Of a DNA stretch of 64,000 bases, positions 10,056 to 21,669 are shown in pieces. How positions within the stretch are numbered: the stretch's first letter is position 1; every line of letters begins with the position of its first letter. The translations under genes and the position numbers were made by a program. The stretch covers positions 658,793-722,792 of the forward strand of contig BDDD01000125.1 in assembly GCA_001972305.1 (NCBI GenBank). Direction: 5' to 3'. The notes under the pieces were generated by a model. It was given only the letters and a program-made list of their open reading frames with translations, had not been told where the DNA came from and ran no database searches. This stretch comes from Cephalotus follicularis (lineage: Eukaryota > Streptophyta > Magnoliopsida > Oxalidales > Cephalotaceae).

Positions 10056-12178
10056 TCTCATATGTGGGCCCAAGCCACGTCTTAATAAGGAATATCATAG
10101 GGGGAGTGGTTTGGTTGTCATGGAAATTTCAATATGGTGGTCTTGTGGTCCTTGCTCAAATCATTGTAAAGTAATTTGGGCTTCCTACACTTCAAATGAT
10201 TTGGATTTGGCACCTATGGACCTACGGCAGTACACATCAAGAGCCATGGCATATAAGGTTTCAACACTTTGAAGGCCATGGCAATGTTTATGATTTGAAG
10301 GCTTATGGCAGTTTCACATTTTAAACTTTCCCAGATTGGATATTTTAAGAGACAATGGAAAATTTTCATACTCTAAGCTCAACAACAGTTATTATGCTTC
10401 AGAGGTTTATGGCAGTTTTTTGTATCTCAAAGGCTATGGCAGTTTCTGATGAACTGCCATGAAATTCAACCTTAACAGCTTATACATTAGGTTTCAGAGG
10501 CTACGGAAATTTCTGAAGAACTACCATGAAATTCAATCTTAACAACTTGTATATTGTGTTTCAGAGCCTATGGTAGTTTCTGACGAACTGCTACGGAGTT
10601 TAGTCTTAACAGTTTATACATTTTGTATTCCAGAACCTACGACAGTTTATGATGAACTACTATGGACTTCAGCCTTATTAACCTGCATCAGCACCATAGG
10701 GACTTGTACACAAGCTTTAGTTAAGTGCAAAACATGTGGAAGCTAGATGTGGCAATTCTTCCACCAGCACAATACATTTGACATCATTTCACACATGGTT
10801 GGCACCAAAAATGCCACTTGGCAAGCATATCGGAGTGCTAATTGACATGTGGCATGACCAGAAACATCCTCCTCTCCTTACTCTTCCACATAGCATATTT
10901 AAATATTATTTTCTTCATCAAAGACACCAGGGACTGCCACCTGTTGTTAGCAAACCGCTGGACACTACTCGGAACTACTTAGTGGCAGACTTGTCATTTT
11001 CACTTGATGACTCACTTGCTTACATTCAAGAAGGGAGAGGGTCATTCCAGCACAAATGAGAAGCTATAAATACTAGAAGAAAAAACATTTAAAGGAATTT
11101 TTGACACTCTTTGATCATTATATACAAGCAAAAACACTAGAAAATCCTCTGCACTTCCACCGCAGTTTCTTTACTGCACTTTCACTGAAATGTTCTTCAC
11201 ATCCTTACAAAAATTATCTATACATTATATCAAGTGATATGAAGTCAACAAAAGCAACACACAACAAGGGATTTTGATCATTTAGAAAGACAATAAATAC
11301 AGGAGATTCTCTACTCTTCTACAATAGTTTCTTTACTGTACTGCTACAATAGTTTATCCACTACACTTCTATCACAGTTTCTCTACAGCAGTTTTCGCGC
11401 TTCAATTTATCTACTGTTGTTCTTACAATAACTTCTCCTTACAGAAAAAGGAATTTTGAGCATTTTACAAAAATAAACAAGCAAAAGATTCACTACGTTG
11501 ATATAACAGTTTATTTACTGCACTTCCACCACAGTACACTTCTATCGCAGTTTCTCTACTGCACTTCTACCGCAGTTCTTCCACTACAGTTTATGCACTG
11601 TACTACAACTTATCTACAACAGTTTCTTCAACACTCTTCAATATGTTGCTATCGTGGCCATATTGAATATTCCTCTCACCTCCTTCAACGATATATTCTC
11701 ATCTTTATATTGAAAACAAAGGCATGCATATTTCATCATCATAGTTTGCATCTATTTTGTTTTGGGGCCTTTGTTTCTATTTTTTGAAAGGTGTCATTGA
11801 TAGTGAAGGAATTCGAGTTAAAGGTGGAACGATTGGAAAACATATCAAAGCCTAATTCAGTGCCTGACTCCCTTTTATGAACTCACAGAGGAAGGTTATC
11901 GAAGACAATTCAAAGAGCACATCATATTCATGTAGTTTAATCAAAGTGTGGATTCCTTTCTTTACCTTGAGGATAAAACATTATTGTGATATATTGAAGT
12001 GCACTATTGCAGTATATTGTATTCTTATCATAGTAGTGTACATTGAATCAATGGTTGTAACAAAAAGAAAAATGTAAAGTCACTTTGTTATTATAGAACT
12101 ACAGTTATCTTAGTTTCTTAGATCTTTTTGTGTTCTCTTTGGAATAACAAAAATCGCCCTCAACAACTGCACCTGGCA
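10056..12178. repeat. Insertion in the LTR-like block, rich in tandem repeats, unclassified
   Basis: The sequence between 10056 and 12178 interrupts the chromovirus-like LTR pattern. It holds about 72-bp repeats (10400-10690), a promoter-like stretch (TATAAATAC at 11064) and an array of 'ctgcacttccaccacagttt'-type units (11140-11630). No gag, pol or transposase is visible. The order (repeats, TATA box, repeats) looks like a solo LTR, but I find neither convincing TG...CA ends nor a target duplication. Confidence 0.35.
10400..10690 (+). repeat. About 72-bp tandem repeat, 4-5 units
   Basis: The unit runs 'ttcagaggctatggcagttt', 'ctgatgaactgccatgaa', 'attcaaccttaacagctt', 'atacattaggt', and recurs with substitutions. 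Within each unit 'tggcagtttctgatgaactg' and 'cca' form a short inverted repeat (TGGCAGTTT / GAACTGCCA). Confidence 0.8.
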
Positions 12179-12553
12179 TAGTTTATGTATAGGGAATTAT
12201 TTGCCTGGCCTTTTGGCTAACCTATCCTTCGGGATTGGGCATCTATTTTGGTACAAGTAATACAGTGGGGACCAGCAATAGAGAAGACTACTAGCTGTAA
12301 CAGTAGGTATTGAAGATTGAAGTGAATAAGACCTTTACTACTTTATGTTCTAGCATGTATTATATTTGAATTGAACTTGTAATAATTAGTACTGATTACT
12401 ATTATTACTCTTTAAGGGCTTAATGCATGCTTATAATAGAAGTTTCAAATTATCTTACATTTTGATACATTACCTAGTCCCAGCTATTGTATTGATTGAC
12501 TGTATTGTACCGATAGTAATACCTTGGGTTCGTCCTCCGGACGTGGGGTGTTA
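12179..12553 (+). repeat. LTR 3' terminus, chromovirus type
   Basis: Contains 'ggctaacctatccttcggga', matching in order the reverse complement of the LTR at 24492-24660, and ends CGTGGGGTGTTACA as that LTR does. Immediately downstream there is no primer-binding site, so this is a solo LTR end or a 3' LTR. Confidence 0.6.
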
Positions 12554-14439
12554 CAATCTAACCTACAGAAGGAAGTCCTTCAAAAAGGGTAGGTTAGATG
12601 ATCTAGTTGTCTAAGGATCAACCCAATAGATACTCGATTAGACGGTGTCTAACTGTCTTGGATCAGCCTAAGGAACACACAGTTAGATCTGACTTAGTTG
12701 TCTTAGATTATCCCAAGGAATGCGTAACTAAGTCTCCTAACTGTTTATGGATAATCCCAATAGATACACAGTTAAGTATAGATGTCTATGGATCGACCCA
12801 ATAGATACGTAGGTATATACTGAGCTAACTTGTCAGTAAAAGCCATTAAGGCTGGTGGCTATCTAATGAGAGGAAACAGTTGAACGAAGTTCAACACCTA
12901 AGTTGCCTTGCTAGAAGTCATTAATGTTGCTCTATTAGGTTCAGTCAGTCAATCGGTCAATCAATCGGACAGTCAGTAAAAAAATTGGTTCAATCGATTG
13001 TAAAAAAGTTCAGTTCGGTCGATCAGTGTATAAAACAATTTAGAGTTTCAACGAAGATCAATCTATGATCAATTTGCTTTAAAACAATGTTAAAACAATA
13101 TACACGTGCTTTGGAAAGGTCCAAAGATATGTCCAATTAAAAATGTTTAATTAAAAGCCATGAAAAAAGTTCACTTGAAAGGAACAGGGGAAATGCATCG
13201 ATGCACTTTGAAGAAGTGAGTCAATGTCTTCCCTTGTTGTTTCAAGCTTGGTGCCTAGAGACAAAAATGCATCGATGCACTTTAAGCAAAGCATCGATGC
13301 CTTTTAAGCAAGGCATCGATGCCTTTCTGTCTTCAAAGCTCCAGTGACTTTGCCAAGAAGAATTGATGCCTTTCTAAGTGGGAAGCATCGATTCCTTTGG
13401 TTACAATGGTGTCGATGCTCAAGGAATGAGCATCGATGCCTTTTCATTTTCTCATACAGTTTAATAATAAGGGAATTGTGTAGATGCTTAAAGATGAGCA
13501 TCGATGCATTTATTAGAGTCAGTCGAGGAAAACTAAGTTTTGACGAGGTGAGTTGATGCCCATGGGAAAAAGGCATTGACGCAGTTCATCATGAAACCCA
13601 GAAACGCAATGTATAGTAAAGGCGTAGAAGCGTTTTTGGAAACACGTCGACCCATTTCTGCCTGTAACGCCAAAAACTTTGATCCTTTAGCTCAATTAGT
13701 TTACAAATCCAATTTTAAAGTATTAGAGGTGTATAGGCAAGTTCAGAATTACTTAAAAAAATACCTATAAACCATTTTTAGGACTTTGAATCCTTAAATT
13801 TAAGAATTAGGTAAAAAATCCCTAATTTTAACCTAAAAGTCAATCATTCCAATTCAGTTCAATCCCAATAAATTTTTAAGCATTAAAACAGTTCATATAC
13901 AGTTTAAACCATGTATCCATGGTGCATTTGAGTTAGAGAAACTATTCCAAGTGTTTGAAGCTTGAACTTTGTATAAAAAAAAAAAAAAAGGAGGTTGAAC
14001 TCAAGTACAAAGCTTCAATGCAATCTTCCTACCATTTTTAATGGCAAGAAATCAGTAGCCGAAGTGACAAAACTCTTCCCCTTTGGATCTAGTAGAAACG
14101 GAAGTAGGAGGAGAAGGAGAAGAGTGCTTGGTGTTTGGTTTGGGGTGAGGAGTAGTGGGAGAGAAAGAAAGAATGAGATGGAATGAGGTATTTGAGTTGA
14201 GGGTTTATAAAGACATTTGTGTGGTGGGTGTGAGTGGTTTGAGTCTTACTCATCGAAAGTCAGTGTTAAACCCCTATCCAATTAATTAAAGCAGTAAGCA
14301 TACACGAAATATGAAAATGGACATTTAATACTGCAATCTAGTCAATCGGTTTATTATACAGTCAATTACAGTTTAGTAAAACAGTGAACGTGAATGCTAA
14401 CAGTACAATAAATAGATCTGATGGATCCGTGGCCTTACA
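12554..14439 (-). repeat. LTR-derived non-coding block with hairpin repeats and a palindromic word array
   Basis: Starts with the perfect stem ATCTAACCTAC / GTAGGTTAGAT (12554-12600), whose loop carries 'gaaggaagtccttcaaaaag'. The same core occurs in the LTR at 24985. About five units around 'ggatcaacccaatagatac' follow (12605-12810), then the GCATCGATGC array (13190-13575), an A run and a purine-rich tract. It ends '...gtggccttaca' (14439), which reads TGTAAGGCCAC from the other strand, a possible LTR start. No coding sequence is recognised. Confidence 0.4.
13190..13575. repeat. Array of the palindrome GCATCGATGC
   Basis: About a dozen exact or one-to-two-mismatch copies of the self-complementary word GCATCGATGC, spaced roughly 20-70 bp apart. 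The clearest are near 13195, 13268, 13291, 13312, 13428 and 13498. The spacer sequences are unrelated to each other. Confidence 0.85.
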
Positions 14440-14559
14440 CAAGCACATATGAATTGGCTTGATGGTTAGACAAACATGTTATATTTCTTTCATGCAGTTG
14501 ATTTTTGTTTTTGAATTGTTTTACTGGGTTATATTATCCGTTTGATTTGTATTAAATAA

Positions 14560-15260
14560 GTGTAAGTCATATATTGTACGATCTTAATCAGATTGAAATT
14601 AGAGATAATAAGATTTTGGCTAAGAGATTCATGATAGAAAGCTTATGTGGAGCTTACGTGGTAATTATTTGAGATGTAAGTGTCAGTTTCTTGAGATATT
14701 AGGTGTCAACTAAGTAACGAAGCCTTAACCCTATAATTCTATGTAAACTATCAACATCAATGGGAACAAATGTCTTAATTCTTTTATTCAAATAAACATA
14801 GAATTTTTTTTTATTATGTTAATTAGATTGATAGTAAACAAAAATTATAAACATATTACTGCTTCGAATCAATTTTGAGTTAATGCATTCACAAAAAAAA
14901 AAAAAAAAATTCTTGTTAAACTTGTCAATATAAGATTGATCAAATCCGTTTAGATAAAACCAAACCTATTAATTTTGTGTCCTTTTCAAACACCCAAATT
15001 AATACCTCTTAATTAAATGGTTGTCTCTAAAAATCGATACGAAAAACAATGGTATAAGTACAACAAAAATTTATGGATTATTTGATTATCTAATAGTATC
15101 TAGAAACTAACACGAAGTATCTCAAGAACTTACACCTACATTTTTAATAATTGTTACACTGGTCCCACGTAAGCTTTTTATCATAAATCTCCTAACCAAA
15201 ATATTTTTCTTTTTTAATTTCAATTCAATTAGGAATGTACAATATATGACTAACACTCAT
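14560..15260. repeat. Long inverted repeat, MITE-like or foldback
   Basis: The left arm (14560-14715) matches the reverse complement of the right arm (about 15100-15260). Matching words in order are GTCATATATTGTAC, GAAATTA, ATTTTGG, GAGATT-ATGAT, AAGCTTA, ACGTGG, GTAAGT and TTGAGATA. A spacer of about 385 bp includes an 18-A run. The Tork copia has inserted about 50 bp outside the right arm. Confidence 0.65.
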
Positions 15261-15310
15261 TGAACTCTAAATTTATTCGCAACAATAATATGTTTATAAT
15301 TGTTGTTTAC

Positions 15311-15970
15311 TGTTATGACAAACAGCGGAAACAAAGATAACAACCAAACAAATAAAATGAAGAACGACACAAAACAAAACAAAGATTTACGTGATTCGAT
15401 CAATGTGATCTACGTCCACGGGCGAGAGAGAGGAATTCCACTAATAACAAATGAAAGAGTTAGGGGTTACAAAGATTGAAGAATCGATCACCAAAGAACA
15501 AAACTTGTTTCTCTCTCTACAAAAGCTTACAGCAGCTCAAAGACTTAATCTTAAACTAAACTCTTTTTTTTAACGTACTTTACAAGTGAGAACATAACAT
15601 ATATATACTCTCACAAAACCCTAATCCGACTAGAAAGAGGAGTCCAATTCTGACTCGACTTAGGAGTCTTACTTCGACTTGACTAAGGAGTCCTACTTCG
15701 AATATGTTTAATATAGACAGAGCGGTAGTACTCTGATTACTTCCCGAGAAGTCTTCTAGGGAGACAAGAGCTCAGACTACTACCTCTCAGATGGTCTACC
15801 AAAGCGTTGAGTGCTCGACCTATGTCTTCTCAGGTCTACCAAGGTCTTCTCTGGTCTGCTAAAGAGCCGAGTGCTCTGACTTCTATTCTCTGGTAGTCTG
15901 CTTGATAGTCTGAGTGCTCAGACTTCCTTCTCTAGATCGGGTCGGATCAAAATTCAAGACATACTTAACA
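15311..15970 (-). repeat. 3' LTR of the Tork copia
   Basis: 660 bp with ends TGTTATGACA and ACTTAACA. It is preceded on the left by TTTAC. The adjoining inner sequence, read on the minus strand, is GCCAATGTGGAGATTTG, a normal copia polypurine tract. Confidence 0.9.
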
Positions 15971-16158
15971 AATCTCCACATTGGCTTGAATTTCTAACTA
16001 TCAAGAGGTCGAACACATTCTCCCAACAACTCTAAGCTTACGTGAGCGAACTCGGTGTAAGAAACAAGAGGTGTAACAAAAGAATGACGTTCACTTCAAC
16101 AAACTGAACTGAAAAATACCTTTGCACATCGCCACCAAAGCCCCTGGAGGGGCACAAA

Positions 16159-16800
16159 TCAAACAAGCATGCCAATCAAGTTCAAGAAATGCTTGAACTT
16201 GTTGGCAGGGACTGGCTTAGTCAACATATCAGCAGGATTGATAGCAGTACCAACTTTCTTCACTGTAATATTTCTATCAGTGATTGCTTCTAGGATGGAA
16301 TGGTACCTGACATCAATGTGTTTGGTTCTTTCATGATATACTTGGTTTTTGGTCAAGTATATAGCACTTTGATTGTCACAAAAGACAGTAGAGCTTGCTT
16401 CCTGCTGAAGTCCAAGCTCGAGAACAAGATTTCTCAACAAAATAGCTTCCTTCACTGCTTCTGCTGCTGTCATGTACTCTGCCTCAGTAGTAGACAAGGC
16501 AACTGTCGACTGTAAGGTTGATCTCCAACTTATAGCTGAACCTGACATGGTGAAGATGTACCCAGTTAATGATCTCCTTTTATCTAGGTCACCAGCGTAG
16601 TCAGAATCTATAAAGCCCACAACTGTGGTTCCGTTCAAAGCTTCTCTGTCAAAGACTAAACCCAAATCCACGGAGCCTCTAAGATACCTAAGTATCCACT
16701 TCACTGCCTGCCAATGAACCTTTCCTGGATTCGCCATATATCTGCTCACCACGCTAACTGCCTGAGCAATGTCGGGGTGAGTGCAAACCATCGCATACAT
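16159..16800 (-). pseudogene. RNase H of the Tork copia
   Basis: An open frame of 213 codons, the longest clean part of this element. It opens in the RT thumb (HPDIAQAVSVVSRYM). The RNase H motifs are GFIDSDYAGD (Asp), STTEAEYMTAAEA (Glu), FCDNQSAIYL (Asp) and RTKHIDVRYH. It stops after LTKPVPANKFKHF, as copia polyproteins normally do. All catalytic residues appear present. It is coded downstream of many stops, so I infer it is not expressed. Confidence 0.85.
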
Positions 16801-16926
16801 AATGCTTCATACTGCACTGGAATATGGGACATGCGACATAGCAGACTCCTCGGCCTCTGATTGAGGTGAGTGCAGAGCTGAGAATTTGAAATGGGATGGT
16901 AACGGTGTACTGAAAGACTTAGCGTT

Positions 16927-17786
16927 CTACATGCCAAACCTCTCAAGTCCTTTTTCAATATACTTCCTTTGCGAGAGATATAGCTTCCCTTCCTTCCTGT
17001 CGCTCTGAATTTCCATGCCTAAGATCTTCTTGGCAGGGCTGAGATCTTTCATCTCAAACTCCTCACTGAGCAGTTTCTTCAAAACCAATATCTCTGACAT
17101 GTTCTTCGCAACAATGAGCATGTCATCCACGTATAAAAGGAGATAGACAAAGGAACCATTATCAAGATGTCTGAAGTAGACGCAACTGGCGTAGGTGCTC
17201 CTCTGATAACCATGCACAATCATAAAACAGTCAAATCTCTTGAACCATTGTCTTGGGGACTATTTCAAACCATACAAAGATTTCTTTAATCTAAAGACGT
17301 GGTCTTCTCAACCTTCAACAGAATACCCTTATGCCAGAACCATGTAAATAGTCTCCTCAAGCTCGCCATGAAGAAATGCAGTCTTGACATCAAGCTACTC
17401 AATCTATAAATCATATAGAGCAACCATGGCCAACAACACACGAATGGATGTGTGTTTTACCACCGGAGAGAATACTTCACATAGTCAATTCCCTCCTTCT
17501 GACTATATCTTTTAGCTACAAGTCGTGCCAATTATCTAACATCTTCAACCTCCGATTTCCCTTCCTTCTTCTTAAAGACCCATTTGCATCCAATGGCTCT
17601 TTTCCCTATAGGCAGTTCCACCAAATCCAAAGTTTGATTATTATCTAGAGATTCCAGTTCTTCAACCATTGCAATAGACCACTTCTCTGACTCTGGGCAA
17701 GTGAAAACCTCTGTATAGGTAGAGGGTTCATGAATTCCCATATCTTCTGCTGTCATCAGAGCATAAGCCACCAAGTCAGAATACAC
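16927..17786 (-). pseudogene. Reverse transcriptase of the Tork copia
   Basis: The RT starts with the 'W..AM.EE...L' helix and GCKWVFKKKEG (about 17540), is broken by stops between 17530 and 17230, and resumes with the active site LLLYVDDMLIVA near 17120. KILGMEI and KYIEKGLERFGM follow. The YVDD box is intact, but the palm is split over several frames. Confidence 0.85.
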
Positions 17787-17918
17787 ATATCTCTGAGGGA
17801 GCCGAATCCGTCTCCTTTCTCTGCCAGTAGCTATCGAGTAAGGTTGCTAAATCTCCTCTGCAGCTTCTTCCTCTGAACTTGAATCATTATTAAAAGTGGT
17901 CTGACTCGAAGATACCTT

Positions 17919-18486
17919 CTAAGTGGTATCGTCTGGAAGCTCCACTTGAAGCTCCACCTCATCCTCCTTATTCTGTTGTTTACCTGTAGACTCAACAACA
18001 ACCTTCCTCTGATCAAGCATAAGCAATTCATTAAAAGTAACATCCCTACTAATAATGAACTTGGGTGAACCAGGTTCCCGACGCCATAGATGGTAACCCT
18101 TCACCCCATCAGCATAGCCCACAAATAAGCACTTCTTTGCCCTAGGTTCAAGCTTACCATCTTTAACGTGATAATAAGTAAGGCATCCAAAAACTTTTAA
18201 AGTTGAATAGTCAAAAGGCTTACCTGACCAAACCTCAAACGGAGTCTTGCATTCAATTACTGATGAAGGAGAGAGATTCACCAAATAACACGCTTTGTTA
18301 ACAACTTCTGCCTAGAAATCCTTTTCCATGTCGGCATTAGAGAGCATACATCTTGCTCTTTCCAGAAGAGTTCTACATGCGCTCTGCCACCCCATTTTGC
18401 TGAGGATTGTGCCTAACTATACAGTACCGTATTATGCCTGAATCTAAGCAAAACTGATTGAACTCAGCACCACAGAACTCTAGCCT
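17919..18486 (-). pseudogene. Integrase C-terminal half of the Tork copia
   Basis: Resumes exactly where the N half stops: just left of the gypsy, the minus strand reads LEFCGAEFNQFC, the part that follows TDNG. After degenerate codons, 17919-18284 carries KTPFEVWSGKPFDYS and LKVFGCLTYYHV, the conserved copia integrase tail. The catalytic Glu region is disrupted by stops and frameshifts. Confidence 0.8.
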
Positions 18487-19876
18487 TGTAACACCCAGTG
18501 CCCGCAGGGCGGACACGTGGCATTACTCTCAATCCAATACACAAAACAATGGTCGGGATTAGCAATATAAAATGCAAAAAACTTTAAAACTTTGCAATAT
18601 GTATCAGTTGCGGAAGATACAACACAAATCCATCCGTACAAAGCAATATAAAACTTTTACAATACTAGTCTTTTCGATACATCAACAATCCCTTAAACAG
18701 TATTACAATGCACAAAATAATAAATCAATCTTTTCGCTACAAGGTCTCAATCAGCTCTGCGATGCCCAAGCAGTCTTACAATCAACGGATCTTCAGTCCT
18801 TCTGTCCACTGCTACCAGATGCCCTACCTATGCCACACACAAAGGTACAACACAGCCCCACCCAAAAGGATGGGATTAGCCACAATGGCTAAGCAGAAAC
18901 CCCATGCAGCATGTATGCATGTACAATGTGCAATATCGGTGACAATATATACAATATCAATGTGCGGTGTCAATGCATGACATGGCAAATGCATGTGTAC
19001 AGTTGGCGATCAAACTACCCGTATGACAATGGCCCATCAGAGCATACAGATAGGATCTATAACAATCAATCAACCCATCATTCAATCAATCAATCAATAG
19101 CAGACATTCAATGGTGGTGTATAAAACACCCAATCAATCAATCAATATCCTATAGAGCATGAAGGTTGATGTCTTTTCCGGGCAAAGTCGATTTTATGCA
19201 GAAAATAGGGCCAATCTCAAGTCAAAATCCAATTTAAAGCCATTCTTTGAAAACCAAAGTTCACAATCAATCATTTAAGGTTAGTAAGACTAGTTACAAC
19301 CTTCTAAATTCAATTTCAATCCTTTAATCAACAATTAGGTCAAGGGTTTGCTATAAACCCTAAAAACCCCAATTCACTAAATTCAATCATTAAATCAGTC
19401 ATTCAATCAATAAAATCAATCATTCAATCAATACAAGAGGAAGACAATTCAAGTAAGAAGTCCTACCTATCACAGAAGCTTCAAAAGTCAAGCTTCCAAT
19501 CACTCAAACCGCTGCTATGACGTTCAATCACCAATCCACTACTTGCAATCGCTGTCCTTGTCGATGGAGATGCAATCTGGGGCTGCAATGGTGGAAGATG
19601 GAGGCTGGTCAGCTAGAGAGAGAGAGAGGGAGAAGGATAGAGAGAGAAGAAGGATGAGAAAAATGAAAGAAAGGAGAGAACGAATTGATTTATATAGTCG
19701 ATTCGATCAACTCTTTGAAACTCGGCCAAAAATCCCGACCATACATGCATATAACCAATACAATCACAATAGGTATAGAAATACCTCATTTCAAAACAAT
19801 ACAGTACGGTCCAATATGGTAAAATACGGTACGATGTATGCATGAATAGTACAAAAAGGGAATTCGGGTCGTCACA
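18487..19876 (-). repeat. 3' LTR of the nested gypsy
   Basis: 1390 bp with the same ends as the 5' LTR. A minus-strand TATA box (CTATATAAATC) lies near 19690, preceded in the transcript sense by CT/AG-rich sequence. Segment 19158-19265 has no counterpart in the 5' LTR, and the two LTRs are therefore mosaic relative to each other. Confidence 0.9.
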
Positions 19877-19892
19877 TTCTCCCCTCCTTAAA
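19877..19892 (-). other. Polypurine tract of the nested gypsy
   Basis: Minus strand AAGGAGGGGAGAA directly precedes the 3' LTR start TGTGACGACC. This is the expected plus-strand primer site. Confidence 0.85.
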
Positions 19893-19929
19893 AGAATCTG
19901 GTTCCCAGATTCATCGGTCAAACGATCAA

Positions 19930-20472
19930 TCAATCAAAAAGGAAAGGATATGTCTCTCTCATATCGTCCTCGCGCTCCTGGGTGCGCTTCATAGAACCAT
20001 GATACTGCCATAGAACACTGACCAAAGGGATGGTCTTGTTCCTCAATACTCTGATCTGTCGGTCAATAATCTGTATAGGAGTCTCTGTAAACGATAAGTC
20101 AGGTTCCAGCTGAATCTGACCATACTCAATGATGTGTGAAAGATCTCGAACATATCTCCTCAACTGAGAAACATGGAACACATCATGCACTCCCGAAAAT
20201 GCTGGGGGCAAGGCAAGCCTGTAAACAAGTCGGCCAATCTGATCCAATACCTCGAAAGGTCCAATAAAACGAGGAGAAAGCTTTCCTTTCTTTCCGAATC
20301 TCAAGACTCCTTTAGTGAGCGACACTTTGAGGAAAACATAATCACCAACACTAAACTCCAAGCCTCTGCGATGAACATCAGAATAGATTTTATGTATACT
20401 CTGTGCAACAAACAATCGGTCACTAATCAATTTCACTTTCTCTGCGATAATCTGTACAATCTCTGGTTCCAA
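19930..20472 (-). pseudogene. Integrase C-terminus and chromodomain-like tail
   Basis: Contains the GPY-type module GKLSPRFIGPFEVLDQIG, then LPPAFSGVHDVFHVSQLRRY. The tail PIQIIDRQIRVLRNKTIPL with WQYHGSMKRTQEREDDMR has the layout of a chromovirus chromodomain, which targets integration by reading histone marks. One aromatic position is kept (W of VLWQYH). The family form 'EEATWE' is altered to MKRTQERE, so histone binding is doubtful. Confidence 0.8.
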
Positions 20473-20481
20473 AATACTCTT

Positions 20482-21165
20482 TTAACCGACCTGATCCCAA
20501 CAAACTGACAATCGACACTTCCTACCATATAGGGCTTCATAGGGAGCCATCTGTATGCTCTCGTGATAACTATTGTTGTAAGAGAACTCAATCAAATGCA
20601 AGTAGTCATCCCAACTACCTCCAAAGTCGAGAACGCATGCTCGAAACATGTCCTCCAACGTCTGAATGGTCCTTTCAGACAAACCATATGTTTGGGGATG
20701 AAAAGCAGTGATGAAACTCAATTCTGTACCCATAGCTACTTGTAACTTTCTCCAAAACCCGGAAGTGAAGCGAGAGTCTCGATCTGAAACAATGCTGTCA
20801 GGAGCTCCATGTGCTTTAACAATCTCTTTCAACTCTGCGATTTCTCTCTTCATGTCAGTCCACCAATAGCTAAGTTTTAGGTCACGATACATCTTCGTAC
20901 TCCCTGGATGAACAGAGAGACGAGATTTATGAGCTTGAGAAAGAAGCTCTTCCTTCAACTCGCTATCGGCTGGAATGCAAATTCTGTTACTGTATCTCAA
21001 TAACCCATCTGTAGATAGAGAGAAATCGGGTTTCAATCCTTCATCAATAGCAGTAGCCACTTTCTGTAGTTCAATATCCACTATCTGTGCATCTCTAATC
21101 CAGTCAAGCAATGCAGGTTGCACCTGTATATGTGAAAGAGTCATACAAGATAGCTTGCGACTCAA
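20482..21165 (-). pseudogene. Integrase of the nested gypsy with a large in-frame deletion
   Basis: The zinc finger starts normally (HKSRLSVHPGSTKMYRDLK, YWWTDMKREIAE), but the next residues are EIVKAHGAPDSIVSDRDSRF. The Cys pair of the HHCC finger and the first catalytic Asp region, roughly 80 residues in related elements, are missing without breaking the frame. The second Asp (SDRD) and the Glu region (LSERTIQTLEDM) remain. DNA strand transfer by this protein would be impossible. Family comparison is from general knowledge; the deletion itself is visible as the direct junction near 20830. Confidence 0.8.
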
Positions 21166-21201
21166 TGCATCTGCAACGACGTTGGCTTTTTCAAGATGAT
21201 A

Positions 21202-21627
21202 TTAAATGTCACAATCATAATCATTAAGAAGCTCAAACCACCTTCTCTGTCTCATGTTCAACTCCTTCTGTGAAAAGAGATATCTCAAACTCTTATGATC
21301 AGTGAAAACTGTGAACTTGGTCCCATAAAGGTAGTAGCGCCATTTTCCAATAGCAAAGACAATGGCCGCCAACTCCAAGTCATGCACTGGGTAGTTTTCT
21401 TCATGTGGTTTGATCTTTCTCGATGCATATGTGATCACTTTACCGTATTGCATGAGAACACAACCAAGCCCCTTTCCAGAAGCATCGGTGTATACAACAA
21501 AGTCTTCGTTCCCGTCTGGTAAGGCTAGGACAGGAGCGGAAATCAATCTGTCTTTCAACTCTTGAAAACTTCTTTCATAATCACTATCCCATACAAAGGC
21601 AACATTCTTTTGTGTCAATCTGGTCAA
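21202..21627 (-). pseudogene. RNase H of the nested gypsy
   Basis: Motifs in order: [18 protein letters not shown] (first Asp), [14 protein letters not shown] (Glu) and [13 protein letters not shown] (Asp), then [16 protein letters not shown]. This is the ordinary Ty3-type RNase H joined to RT. It starts after frame disruptions at 21630-21670 and ends at a stop near 21202. Confidence 0.85.
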
Positions 21628-21669
21628 CGGTGTTGCAATACGGGAAAATCCCTCAACAATCCAACGATA

